A DNA stretch of 51,385 nt from JACKCP01 sp034007295 (GTDB lineage: Bacteria > Desulfobacterota > Desulfobacteria > Desulfobacterales > JACKCP01): contig JAVERC010000024.1 in the NCBI GenBank assembly GCA_034007295.1, positions 1-51,385 of the forward strand. The letters run 5' to 3'. The notes below the pieces were generated by a model. That model was not told the origin of the DNA, made no database searches, and saw only the letters and a program-made list of their open reading frames with translations. The position numbers and the translations under genes were made by a program. Shown piece after piece: positions 9,101 through 16,408 of this stretch. Position 1 is the stretch's first letter. Every line of letters starts with the position of its first letter.

Positions 9101-9485
9101 CCGGGTTGTTTGAAAGATCCTGCCATGAATTAAAAAAACCAGATAAAAGGGAACTTATTGAACTTTCATCATTTTCATTTAAAAGCGAGTCAAGAACATT
9201 CATATAATTTTGACTCTCTTCAAGGGATGATCTAGTTGAAGTATTGTCTGTAAGCCGGTATTCCATATATTTGTTTACAACCTGATTGATATCATCAACA
9301 GTTACGCCGGTTCCAAAAATAAGCCCGCCATAATTAATTGGATAGGTAGACTCCATTGGGATCCTCTGACGGCTGTATTCAGGATTGTTTACATTGGCAA
9401 TATTGTGGCCGGCAACATTAAGTCCATACTGCTGAACCTGAATTGCACTCTTTGCTATGCTTAAAGTATTATTAATTCCGCTCAT
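6105..9485 (-). CDS. flgK: Flagellar hook-associated protein FlgK, enlarged
   Basis: FlgK (HAP1) is the first hook-filament junction protein. The N terminus (SIAKSAIQVQQYGLNVAGHN, then IANVNNPEYSRQR) and the C terminus (SLDEEMINLIKYQHAYTVAS, then LLSVSDEMLQTL) are the classic paired coiled-coil ends. At 1126 residues it is about double the usual 450-650. Three related segments near residues 393-475, 495-585 and 700-785 share a YxFxVVExG start, an I-x-WSNxxGxSGTxTL-like core and a GDxFxxxTD end. A further unit near 890-990, ending LGFDPDDDF, matches the repeats in FlgL. GGGAGGT precedes the ATG, and the gene lies one base after flgN. The expansion probably forms surface-exposed domains; their job is unknown. 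Confidence 0.92.
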   Translation of the reverse strand: MSGINNTLSIAKSAIQVQQYGLNVAGHNIANVNNPEYSRQRIPMESTYPINYGGLIFGTGVTVDDINQVVNKYMEYRLTDNTSTRSSLEESQNYMNVLDSLLNENDESSISSLLSGFFNSWQDLSNNPGGAAERIAVYESGIMLSEELKTLNNSLSDLQTDLTREIEAGVEKVNQISAEIAEINQAILSQEVINQTANDLRDKRTALIRELGEYIDVKTFEQPSGSTVVTTKSGFTLVYDKDTYGLNFTEGKVMWKGSYGNDKDITDKIQTGKLGGWLDMRDETIPKFRSDLEEITNEMIWQINLVHSQGTGSNYFDTEMTGQYKSDDSLWLSTLDFGERIDYSKDFKIWIENSSIEPASYEDYEVDMGISTAEISNFRGSVSGTAGSYPPFMYKFTVVESGMVDNLESREDPVILWEKYSNEGIRLKSGYSEINEGTVNIDSTTTPPTPGISFDIGTGSLVSGNTFSINTNKLAFADPLEMTVDKKSILSQQKYTFKVVEAGNPDLGETFGEIGVDPIKIEWSNEAGKTGTFTLDPLDPYFVPLEIEIDQMRFRFNSGTMIKGDMFVVNTDDKGVPVLEDQTDYKWTLRTFADEFNKNVKGARASVTPENQLSISPETDGFEISDLNRTGNVHLPDTRVSIYNHASLTAAQEDVVLTRDSNGKWTMSGITAKEYINASIVPSPLDVSQTGGAAASADSTYSFEVAQGGRIGTDEVIINWSNQDSGTSGTITLTPPLGVPAAPGVDGMDLDFAPGARLYEGDAFTMETDAAGNASAASVPHDKGFGIDLTGDGIKDIDIDFIIPVQGQGSLSFDISPDNSEYGYAFSDDQSSGSGIMAAAGINTFFTGSDIKTMKVNDLLSDINNIAAADVAAAKRDVVSSDKKVFSPLTITEGTNNIISFSEGESEILSAQIKPSITSGVYKNEDELDILAADIEKALEDASYYGVDYKVSYNRENQVFDITQSRGAVEKDITFHWNMSSMGQTLGFDPDDDFIHAPVDVLEGDLSESDNSNAMALLEVQDKQVTISQWTYERGKDPFSEPVSASIEGYYRGMVGGLGVKAVSIERGLSFSETMVERLTQDRDTVSGVSLDEEMINLIKYQHAYTVASKLLSVSDEMLQTLVSMR

Positions 9486-9486
9486 T

Positions 9487-9984
9487 TTAAACCTCCCGGT
9501 TTAAAATCAGGCCGCCGGATTTTGCAGGATATGAATTTTTTCTTGAATAGGTTTTATTAAATCCGTTGTTTGCAATAACTGAAACAAGTTCTTCAAGCAT
9601 TCCAAGATATTCTTCAACAAATCTGCGGTTTACACTCTGGGAATTATAGACTTTTGTTCTAAGGTTTTTAATATCAGCAGCTGAACTAAAAAGTGTTTTG
9701 TATTCTTCCTGATTTTGAAATAAACCAAGAAGCTCATCCAGGTTGAAATTTTTTACTTCAAGGGTATTTTTTATTCTTGCTGAATTTAAAATATTTATGA
9801 TTTCCTGCCTTAATTTTTCAATATCTGAAGCTATGTCATTTTTTATGTCATTCATTTTCCAGAGGGCATCAATGTCTGATTTCTTGAGAATTTCCCTTTC
9901 TTCATCAAGAACCGACAAAAGTTTAAGATAAAGTGCTTTTTTTTCTTGAAAAATTTTTTTTATATTTTCAGTGATGCCGCTCAT
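9487..9984 (-). CDS. flgN: Flagellar export chaperone FlgN
   Basis: A 165-residue, strongly helical protein directly upstream of flgK. Charged heptad-like sequence (for example YLKLLSVLDEEREILKKSD) runs through most of its length, as in FlgN, which binds the C-terminal helices of FlgK and FlgL in the cytoplasm and escorts them to the export gate. The assignment leans on the family's helical pattern, size and invariant position. GGAGAT precedes the ATG by six bases. A sigma-28-like site lies 25-51 bases upstream, so it probably heads a late transcription unit flgN-flgK-flgL. Confidence 0.8.
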   Translation of the reverse strand: MSGITENIKKIFQEKKALYLKLLSVLDEEREILKKSDIDALWKMNDIKNDIASDIEKLRQEIINILNSARIKNTLEVKNFNLDELLGLFQNQEEYKTLFSSAADIKNLRTKVYNSQSVNRRFVEEYLGMLEELVSVIANNGFNKTYSRKNSYPAKSGGLILNREV

Positions 9985-10008
9985 ATTGATTATCTCCTGA
10001 TGTATGTG

Positions 10009-10035
10009 ATATCGGCAGGTGAATTTATTTCTTAA
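10009..10035 (-). promoter_or_regulatory. Candidate sigma-28 (FliA) promoter for flgN-flgK-flgL
   Basis: Read on the minus strand: TTAA, 15 bases, then GCCGATAT. The enterobacterial FliA consensus is TAAA-N15-GCCGATAA, so the -10 element matches 7 of 8 and the -35 core 3 of 4. Initiation would fall about 20 bases before the flgN ATG. The presence of fliA in the same block makes this plausible. Confidence 0.5.
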
Positions 10036-10043
10036 TCTGATGT

Positions 10044-10385
10044 TTATGATTTAAGATTCAAATTCGATCCCTTGCCAAGTTCCTCATAAAGAAACTTTGC
10101 AAGACCCGTGCCTTTTTGTTCACCTGAAACTTCAAAAGATATTTTTTCATCATAAAGAGATTCCCAAACATCTGAAGCATTTGATTTTTCAAGGATTCCA
10201 CCTTCCGGCACTGTTTTTCTCATAGCCTTTAGCATTTGATGAATCATTACTGATTCAAAATCTTTGCAGGCTTTTTTTAATTCAGCATCATCATTTTTTC
10301 CTGTTTTTTTGTTCAGGCCGGAAAAATTTTCCTGCTTAAATTCTGTTTTTATATCTATTAATTTTGAAATCCCCAAATTATCCAA
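10044..10385 (-). CDS. flgJ: Rod-binding protein FlgJ (N-terminal domain only)
   Basis: Short FlgJ of 113 residues. It carries the rod-binding core: KACKDFESVMIHQMLKAMRK, PEGGILEKSNASD, then YDEKISFEVSGEQKGTGLAK. The C-terminal muramidase domain of enterobacterial FlgJ is absent, as in many non-enteric phyla; wall opening must be done by another enzyme. The predicted start is TTG at 10385, chosen because AAGGAGG lies five bases upstream. FlgJ acts in the periplasm as a cap or scaffold for rod assembly. It sits between flgI and flgN, 68 bases after flgI, and probably shares the flgF promoter. Confidence 0.88.
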   Translation of the reverse strand: MDNLGISKLIDIKTEFKQENFSGLNKKTGKNDDAELKKACKDFESVMIHQMLKAMRKTVPEGGILEKSNASDVWESLYDEKISFEVSGEQKGTGLAKFLYEELGKGSNLNLKS

Positions 10386-10453
10386 AACTGCCTCCTTAGA
10401 TTTTAACAGACAAAAATTAAATTATTAATTATCCTAAAACTGTTTTTTACCCG

Positions 10454-11545
10454 CTAAATTATTTCAAGTTTTGCATGAAGAGCTCCTGCCTTTTTTAAGG
10501 CCTGAAAAATACTGATCATATCCCTTGGTGTTACTCCAAGAGCATTTAAAGCCCTTGAAAGTTCCTCAACCGAAGCTGTTTTTTCCATTATCATTACTTT
10601 TCTTTCTTCTTCATTTACTTCAACGTTTTTTTCCTTTTCAACAACAGTTTCGCCTTCACTGAGTTCAGGAGGCTGTGAAATAATATTTTGCTCCCTTACT
10701 GTTATGCTCAGACCTCCGTGGGTCAGGGCAACCTTACTGATTTTCACATCTTTTCCAATTACAATTGTTCCGGTTTTTTCATTCACCACAACCTTTGCAA
10801 TGCTGTCTGTTTCGATTTCAAGATTTTCAATTGCAGCAATAAATACAGGAACATCATTTTTAAGACTTTGGGGAATATTAATTTCTATTCCGCCTGAATC
10901 AACTGCCTTTGCATGTTTTTCACCTGTTGAATCATTAATTGCCTGTGCAGCCCTTACAGCGGTTGTAAAATCCGGACTGTCAAGTGAGAGCATAAGGCTT
11001 TTTTTCCCCTCAAGGCTTACCTTAACTTCCTTTTCAACTATTGCCCCACCAGGAATATTTCCTACAAGAAGATGGTTCTTGACAGTTCCAACATTCCCAT
11101 CCCCGGCAGAATATCCCCCAAGCACAAGAGACCCCTGAGCAACTGCATAAACATTTGAATCAGCCCCTTTAAGAGGTGTCATCAGAAGAGTACCGCCTGA
11201 AAGGCTCTGGGAATCACCAACCGAGGCAACACTTACATCAAGCCTGTCACCTGTTCTTGCAAATGGTGGAAGATCTGCAGTTACAATAACGGCTGCAACG
11301 TTTTTTGGTTTTACATCATTTGTGCTTACATTCACGCCCATTCTTTTAAGCATGTTGGAAACAGCCTGTGATGTATAGGCTGTGCCCGCCTTGTCACCAG
11401 TTCCGTCAAGGCCCACAACTATACCGTATCCAACAAGCTGATTACTTCTTATTCCCTTGAACTGTGCAATATCCTTGAGCCTTACACTGAATGCAATGGA
11501 GGGAAACACAAACAATACAGTTATAAAAACAATTATTTTCTTCAT
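10454..11545 (-). CDS. flgI: Flagellar P-ring protein FlgI
   Basis: FlgI forms the periplasmic P ring around the rod. A Sec signal peptide (FITVLFVFPSIAFS) is followed by the highly conserved VRLKDIAQFKGIRSNQLVGY and GLDGTGDKAG. The middle contains PPFARTGDRLDVSVASVGDS, and the C terminus contains LNALGVTPRDMISIFQALK. All are hallmark FlgI segments, and the length (363) is normal. AAAGGAGG precedes the ATG. It follows flgH by 11 bases; flgA, whose product assists P-ring assembly, is just upstream. Confidence 0.96.
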   Translation of the reverse strand: MKKIIVFITVLFVFPSIAFSVRLKDIAQFKGIRSNQLVGYGIVVGLDGTGDKAGTAYTSQAVSNMLKRMGVNVSTNDVKPKNVAAVIVTADLPPFARTGDRLDVSVASVGDSQSLSGGTLLMTPLKGADSNVYAVAQGSLVLGGYSAGDGNVGTVKNHLLVGNIPGGAIVEKEVKVSLEGKKSLMLSLDSPDFTTAVRAAQAINDSTGEKHAKAVDSGGIEINIPQSLKNDVPVFIAAIENLEIETDSIAKVVVNEKTGTIVIGKDVKISKVALTHGGLSITVREQNIISQPPELSEGETVVEKEKNVEVNEEERKVMIMEKTASVEELSRALNALGVTPRDMISIFQALKKAGALHAKLEII

Positions 11546-11556
11546 TTATCCTCCTT

Positions 11557-12240
11557 TTAGAAGGGCCATACCTTATCAAGAACCCTTGCCATCCATCCTG
11601 GTTTCTGCTTGTCAGAAATAACTCCTGAGCCTGATATTTCTATATCAGCATTTGACAAATATGAAGACTCCACTCTGTTGTCAGATCCAATATCCTTTGG
11701 TCTTACTACTCCCGACAGTCTTATTATCTGGGTTTCATTGTTTATTTTAACGTCCTTCCGTCCGGAAATTACAAGATCTCCGTTTGGAAGCACATTTACA
11801 ACCCTTGCCCCCAGGGAGGCCTGAACACTTGAAGTTCTGCTGCTCTTCCCGCTTCCATCGTAGTCATTTACCGTCTTTGCAGTTAAAAGATTTGCTGCAT
11901 TCATTCTTGGATACATTCCTGTAAGATGGGACATAACTCCAAAGGCATTGGGAATTCCTGCGCTTATATCTGTTTCCTTGGTAAGTGATGTTGCTGCAGA
12001 AGTGTTTGAGCTGGTATTTTCAACTATATCAATTATTATTGTATCACCTTTTTTATGAGCCTGTCCGTCTGCGAAAAGTCCGCTGTTGTCTCCCTGCCAG
12101 AGGGAACCTTCCTCAGATTTATCTGCATATTCAAATTCACCATAGTTTTCTGCTGCAATATCTTGCTTTACAGCAGGAACCGGTTTTAATGAACAGCCTG
12201 CAAGTACTGCCACTGCAAATATTAAAATAATTTTTTTCAT
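11557..12240 (-). CDS. flgH: Flagellar L-ring lipoprotein FlgH
   Basis: FlgH forms the L ring in the outer membrane, so its presence indicates a Gram-negative envelope. A lipoprotein signal ends at LAGC, with Cys16 as the acylation site. Conserved segments include SLWQGDNSGLFADGQAHKKG, DTIIIDIVENTSSNT and the C-terminal GVVRPKDIGSDNRVESSYLS. Length is 227 residues, normal for the family. GGGAGGT lies just before the ATG. It is in the flgA-flgH-flgI run, 11 bases from each neighbour. Confidence 0.95.
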   Translation of the reverse strand: MKKIILIFAVAVLAGCSLKPVPAVKQDIAAENYGEFEYADKSEEGSLWQGDNSGLFADGQAHKKGDTIIIDIVENTSSNTSAATSLTKETDISAGIPNAFGVMSHLTGMYPRMNAANLLTAKTVNDYDGSGKSSRTSSVQASLGARVVNVLPNGDLVISGRKDVKINNETQIIRLSGVVRPKDIGSDNRVESSYLSNADIEISGSGVISDKQKPGWMARVLDKVWPF

Positions 12241-12251
12241 TTTTACCTCCC

Positions 12252-13184
12252 TTAAAAAGAAACCCTTACACTGTTTGAAGAGATTATTTCTCCTCTTACT
12301 TCTTTTCCTGATTTAAGGTTTCTCACAGGAATCGTGTCTCCAATATGCCCGTCTTTTAAAGCCTCTCCCCTTGTCACAATAAAAATACCATCGGAAACAG
12401 CAGCAATCTGGACCTCGTCTCCCCTGTGAATTAATGAAGGCCTGTAAGTCATTGCTGAAGTAATAATTTCACCCTTATTATAATTTTTTCTCAGTTTTTT
12501 CCCTAAAAGGAATTTTTTTTCAGTAAAATAATCCCCTTTTTCCATTTCAAGCCTGAAGCTTTTAATCTCAAGATCATCAGGAACAAGTATTTTATCCCTT
12601 GGCAAATCCTTTGAAGCGCATACAATTTCCATGTCCATGGTAAAGTACGCCATAAACTTTATTACAGATTCATTTCCATTTGAGTAAAGATGAATATTTC
12701 CTCTATTGTTTCCAGGTCTTAATTCCTCTGACAGGAATATTACTTCTAAAAAATCAAAATCCTTTGATGGAAACTTTCTGTTTCCAATTAAAACAAGTTT
12801 TTTCAGTTCAAAATTTTTGTTTTGATTGTTTTTAAAAAGATAATCACAAATGACCTTTTTTGCCTGGTCTTCCCCAAACTCATAAAACCTGCCATTAAGC
12901 TCGACTCTGTTTTCCATGTAAATTTTTATATCCAAAATTCCGTAACCGCTCAAAATGGACTTAAGATTTTTTTTATACAGATAGCTTTTTTTGCCAGGCT
13001 TTATTTCTTCATGAACAACAATCTCTGAAACAGAACCTGAGCCTGAATCAAATTCAGCAATATCACCAAGCTTTACTTGCCTTTCACTTTCCACAGATAC
13101 TTTTTTGGGGATTGTCAAAGTCATGGAAAAGACCTCGCATTCCCAAACAATAAACAATGAAAGTATCATGAAAAATGTTTTCAT
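12252..13184 (-). CDS. flgA: P-ring assembly chaperone FlgA
   Basis: A periplasmic protein with a leading hydrophobic signal (MKTFFMILSLFIVWECEVFS) and a C-terminal SAF-type domain. The C-terminal part shows the FlgA signature: ASKDLPRDKILVPDDLE, then LGKKLRKNYNKGEIITSAM, a RGDEVQIAAVSDGIFIVTRG stretch and the closing GDTIPVRNLKSGKEVRGEI. FlgA assists polymerisation of FlgI in the periplasm. At 310 residues it is somewhat longer than the enteric form, the extra being N-terminal. It starts six bases after flgG, with an AGAGGT ribosome site. Confidence 0.9.
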   Translation of the reverse strand: MKTFFMILSLFIVWECEVFSMTLTIPKKVSVESERQVKLGDIAEFDSGSGSVSEIVVHEEIKPGKKSYLYKKNLKSILSGYGILDIKIYMENRVELNGRFYEFGEDQAKKVICDYLFKNNQNKNFELKKLVLIGNRKFPSKDFDFLEVIFLSEELRPGNNRGNIHLYSNGNESVIKFMAYFTMDMEIVCASKDLPRDKILVPDDLEIKSFRLEMEKGDYFTEKKFLLGKKLRKNYNKGEIITSAMTYRPSLIHRGDEVQIAAVSDGIFIVTRGEALKDGHIGDTIPVRNLKSGKEVRGEIISSNSVRVSF

Positions 13185-13190
13185 TTTAAA

Positions 13191-13973
13191 TTACCTCTTA
13201 AGGCCGTTTGCAAGACCAAGCATTGTGTCAGCTGTCTGAACAGACTTTGAGTTTGCTTCATAGGCCCTTTGTCCGACAATCATTGCAACCATTTCCTCAA
13301 CCACGCTTACGTTTGACATTTCAAGATAATTATTGGCAAGGGTTCCAAAACCTTCTTCACCTGGAATCCCTTCAATTGCGTCTCCTGAGGCATCGGTATC
13401 TCTGAAAAGATTCTGGCCGATGGCATAAAGACCAGATGGATTGACAAAATTGTAAATTGGAATCTGCTCCTGCATAAGAACAGTATCTCCCTGCCCATGT
13501 GCTGTGAGAAGGCCGTTTGACTGAACAGTGATTAATATTGTTTCTTCAGGGATTGCTATTTCAGGCTGAAGCCGGTCTCCTGCAGGCGTTGTAATAAAAC
13601 CTTCACTGTCTTTGGTAAAATTTCCGGCACGGGTATATAGTTCTTCGTCTCCATGCATAACCCTGAAAAACCCTCTTCCTTCAATGGCCATATCAAGCTC
13701 ATTGCCAGTCTGCTTGTAATCCCCCTGGGTAAATATTTTCTGAACACTTGAAGGCTTTGCACCCATACCTACCTGAATTCCTGAAGGAATCTGTCCGCCT
13801 CCAGGGGTAGTAGCTCCTGCCATTAGAATTGTCTGGTACATCAAATCCTGAAAATTGGCCCTGCTTTTTTTAAATCCTGTTGTATTTGTGTTTGCAAGGT
13901 TGTTTGCAACAACATCTGTCTGCATCTGCTGTGCATCCATACCTGTTGCAGCTGTCCATAATGCTCTTATCAT
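13191..13973 (-). CDS. flgG: Distal rod protein FlgG
   Basis: FlgG builds the distal rod. The N terminus MIRALWTAATGMDAQQMQTD followed by VVANNLANTNTTGFKKSRA is diagnostic. The internal GRGFFRVMHGDEELYTRAGN and the C-terminal SNVSVVEEMVAMIVGQRAYE, then ANSKSVQTADTML, complete the family pattern. Length 260 is exactly as expected. GGGGAGG precedes the ATG. It lies 18 bases after the paralogous flgF and six bases before flgA, in a rod/ring operon. Confidence 0.97.
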   Translation of the reverse strand: MIRALWTAATGMDAQQMQTDVVANNLANTNTTGFKKSRANFQDLMYQTILMAGATTPGGGQIPSGIQVGMGAKPSSVQKIFTQGDYKQTGNELDMAIEGRGFFRVMHGDEELYTRAGNFTKDSEGFITTPAGDRLQPEIAIPEETILITVQSNGLLTAHGQGDTVLMQEQIPIYNFVNPSGLYAIGQNLFRDTDASGDAIEGIPGEEGFGTLANNYLEMSNVSVVEEMVAMIVGQRAYEANSKSVQTADTMLGLANGLKR

Positions 13974-13991
13974 AACTCAAACCTCCCCTGA

Positions 13992-14672
13992 TTATGCAAC
14001 TATTCCCACACTTGTAACAGCAAGGCCGTCAACCTCGTCAAAAGTGCGTAACATTTTTTCTACTGTTTCATAGGTTCTTGACACCTGAATCATTGATGTC
14101 ATTTCCATGACAGGAGATACATTTGAAAGCTCTATTGCTCCCTGTTCAAGACTTATGTTTTCAGGAACAATTTCATCTGCCTCATCTCCCCTGTATAGAT
14201 AAAGATTGCTTCCATCCTTGTATAAATTCAATTTATCCTCAAATGTAACTATATCAAGCTGTCCTATTTCTTCTCCATCTACTGAAACCATTGCGTTTGC
14301 GGCTACAAAAATCTCATCTCCATCAACCTGGACAGGTGCACCTCCCATTAAAACAGGAAATCCTGTCTGGTTTACAATAAAGCCTTCACTGTCAAGTGTA
14401 AAAGAACCGTCCCTTGTATATCTTGGGCCCTGGGGTGTTTCTAATTTAAAAAACCCTTCATCCTTTAGTGCAAGGTCAAGTGGATTCATGGTTTTTTTCA
14501 AAGGCCCCTGGGATAAATCAGTTGTAATTATTGAATGAAGTGTTTCACTGAAAGAGAGAATATCTCTTTTAAAACCTGCTGTATCTGCGTTTGCAAGATG
14601 ATTTGATACAACATCAAGTTTTCTCTGCTGCCTGAGGCCTCCCTGAACCGGCCTTGTCATTTCTAGAAGCAT
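13992..14672 (-). CDS. flgF: Proximal rod protein FlgF
   Basis: Paralog of FlgG with the same architecture but a shorter and more divergent core (226 residues). The N-terminal QRKLDVVSNHLANADTAGFK is the basal-body rod motif, and the C-terminal ELSNVSPVMEMTSMIQVSRT is the conserved helix. The order flgF-flgG is the normal one, supporting FlgF rather than a second FlgG. Ribosome site AAGGAGA is six bases from the ATG. It is the first gene after a 171-base gap containing a sigma-54-like promoter and so probably heads the flgF-G-A-H-I-J transcript. Confidence 0.9.
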   Translation of the reverse strand: MLLEMTRPVQGGLRQQRKLDVVSNHLANADTAGFKRDILSFSETLHSIITTDLSQGPLKKTMNPLDLALKDEGFFKLETPQGPRYTRDGSFTLDSEGFIVNQTGFPVLMGGAPVQVDGDEIFVAANAMVSVDGEEIGQLDIVTFEDKLNLYKDGSNLYLYRGDEADEIVPENISLEQGAIELSNVSPVMEMTSMIQVSRTYETVEKMLRTFDEVDGLAVTSVGIVA

Positions 14673-14704
14673 AAATCTTCTCCTTTCATTTTACTTATTT
14701 CACA

Positions 14705-14720
14705 AGCAATGACTGTGCCA
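14705..14720 (-). promoter_or_regulatory. Candidate sigma-54 (RpoN) promoter for the flgF operon
   Basis: Read on the minus strand: TGGCACAGTCATTGCT. This satisfies the sigma-54 rule of GG-N10-GC and is close to the TGGCAC-N5-TTGC consensus. It sits 33 bases upstream of the flgF ATG, in the only sizeable gap between the fliA-side genes and the rod genes. Sigma-54 control of rod and hook genes is common in polar flagellates. An enhancer-binding activator would be required and is not in the window. Confidence 0.75.
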
Positions 14721-14843
14721 TGATAAAAAAAGACAAGCCTTTAATATAAGTATTTGAAATTAAAACGCTTTAATTTTAAGGTAATGATATTTTTTTATAA
14801 AATATTGATGATTTATTGACACAAAGAGGAAAATTTTGCCGTG

Positions 14844-15113
14844 TCAGGTTTTTTTGTTTTGTGAATATACATAGGCAAGAAGTTCTGCAACTGCCTTGTA
14901 TAAATCAGGAGGGATCTGTTCTTCAAGATCAAGTTTGGACAAAACTTCTGCAAGATCAGCATCTTCAGCAACAGGAACATTGTGCTCCTTTGCAGTTTCA
15001 ATTATTTTTTCAGCAGTTTTTCCTTTTCCAGAGGCCTTAACTCTTGGAGCTGAGTCATTTAATCTGTCATATTTAAGAGCAACAGCCTTTTTAATTTTTT
15101 TATCTTTTGTCAT
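14844..15113 (-). CDS. fhlB: FlhB C-terminal-domain homolog (FhlB / YlqH type)
   Basis: An 89-residue soluble protein equivalent to the C-terminal cytoplasmic domain of FlhB. It has KAVALKYDRLNDSAPRVKAS, a GKTAEKIIETAKEHNVPV segment and EEQIPPDLYKAVAELLAYVY, which parallel the end of the full FlhB in this window. The autocleavage NPTH motif is not present. Family precedent (FhlB in Salmonella, YlqH in Bacillus) is a protein that can partly replace the FlhB C-terminal domain in switching export specificity. Its start codon overlaps the stop of the FliK-like gene by four bases (ATGA), so the two are translationally coupled, as in the ylqG-ylqH pair of Bacillus. Confidence 0.85.
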   Translation of the reverse strand: MTKDKKIKKAVALKYDRLNDSAPRVKASGKGKTAEKIIETAKEHNVPVAEDADLAEVLSKLDLEEQIPPDLYKAVAELLAYVYSQNKKT

Positions 15114-16396
15114 GCTATTATGCTCAAGGTTGAATTTTGATTTTCATCTTTATTTTTTAAAAAATCCTTAATAAGGGATTCCCTTATTTTTTTTTCCTCA
15201 ACAACAGAACAATAAAGAAAAACTTCATTAAACCCTGTTTTTTTTAAATTATTCCTGAAAGTGTCAAAACCGCTTTCAATTATTTTTTTGGATTCAAAAG
15301 ATTCAACTCCAAAGGAAACATTAAGATTTTTTTCAAAAAGCCTTAAATCTGCCATTAAAAGCCCAAGTCTTGACATATCAAGCCTTACAACAGCTCTGAG
15401 TTCTTTTGTTCCGTTTTTATTTTTACTGTCCCTGTCAATAAAAAACTCACCAAATCCAGATTCTTTACCCTGAAATGGAAGAAAAAAATACATTCTTGAA
15501 GAATCAGCAAATCTAAGGGAATTTAAACTTTTCTGATCACTCATGGATTCAAGAAACCTGTCTGTTTTTTCAATTGCATCGTTTAAATCTTCAAATTTAT
15601 ACAAGGGATTTTCGTTTTTAAGCTTTAAAAGATTTTCCTTTAAAGATTCAAGATCATTTTGAAAACTTTCAAATGAAGACCCAAGAAAATATTTAACTGA
15701 GGCCTTGATTTCCTGACTCTCGTTATTTAGAGGTTTGACAAGGTTATCAAAAATTTTTTCAAGTGCTTTTAAATTTTCCTTTGAGTCAATTTTTGCAGCT
15801 GACCTTATAAAATCTAAAATTGCTTTTTCAGGATTTTTTTCAAGAATTTTTAAAATTTCCCTTGAAGGAAGCTTTGAAAGAATACTGGTTTTTAAATTTT
15901 CAAAGGCTTTAGTTTCTTTTGATAAAAGAAAATTTTTAACATCTTTTGGATCAAGCTTTAAAATATCTCCCTTGCTCAAAAAAACATCAGACTCAACTTC
16001 AATATTTCCAAATTCTGTTGAAACAAGAAATTTTGGAAAAGACAAAACCTTTTCCATTGAAGCATTTATATTTATTGTTGTCTGGCCAAGGCTTTTTAAA
16101 GAGTCCATAAATTCGGGTGAAGCCTTGAAATTTAAGGAACTGCCCTTTTCATCAAAAATCATGAGCGGAGTATTTTTTACAAGAGAAGCATTTATTTTCA
16201 AAAAATCGCTTTTTGAAAAAGACTGATCTGAAAAAACTGAAAGTTTTCCAAAATTTGTTTTAAAAAGATATTCAAATTTGGAAAGATTTTTTTCAACAAC
16301 ACCCTTAATTAAATTACTGCTTTTTAAATCTAAAGTATCTGAAGCAGAAAAGGATTTTAAAATATTTCCAGAAAAGGGATTAAATATTGAAGACAT
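15110..16396 (-). CDS. FliK-like hook-length control protein
   Basis: A 428-residue, Lys/Ser/Phe-rich protein. Its last 150 residues resemble the FliK C-terminal domain: FLPFQGKESGFGEFFIDRDS, then AVVRLDMSRLGLLMADLRLF and a KKIIESGFDTFRNNLKKTGF helix. The N-terminal 270 residues are low in identifiable motifs, as in FliK-type rulers, and show no signal peptide. Coupling to fhlB by a four-base overlap points to a ruler/switch pair controlling export specificity. It could be the hook ruler itself or a second FliK-type protein like YlqG; a conventional fliK normally lies with flgD-flgE, which are outside this window. AGGCAG precedes the ATG. Confidence 0.65.
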   Translation of the reverse strand: MSSIFNPFSGNILKSFSASDTLDLKSSNLIKGVVEKNLSKFEYLFKTNFGKLSVFSDQSFSKSDFLKINASLVKNTPLMIFDEKGSSLNFKASPEFMDSLKSLGQTTININASMEKVLSFPKFLVSTEFGNIEVESDVFLSKGDILKLDPKDVKNFLLSKETKAFENLKTSILSKLPSREILKILEKNPEKAILDFIRSAAKIDSKENLKALEKIFDNLVKPLNNESQEIKASVKYFLGSSFESFQNDLESLKENLLKLKNENPLYKFEDLNDAIEKTDRFLESMSDQKSLNSLRFADSSRMYFFLPFQGKESGFGEFFIDRDSKNKNGTKELRAVVRLDMSRLGLLMADLRLFEKNLNVSFGVESFESKKIIESGFDTFRNNLKKTGFNEVFLYCSVVEEKKIRESLIKDFLKNKDENQNSTLSIIA

Positions 16397-16408
16397 TTTA
16401 TCTGCCTT

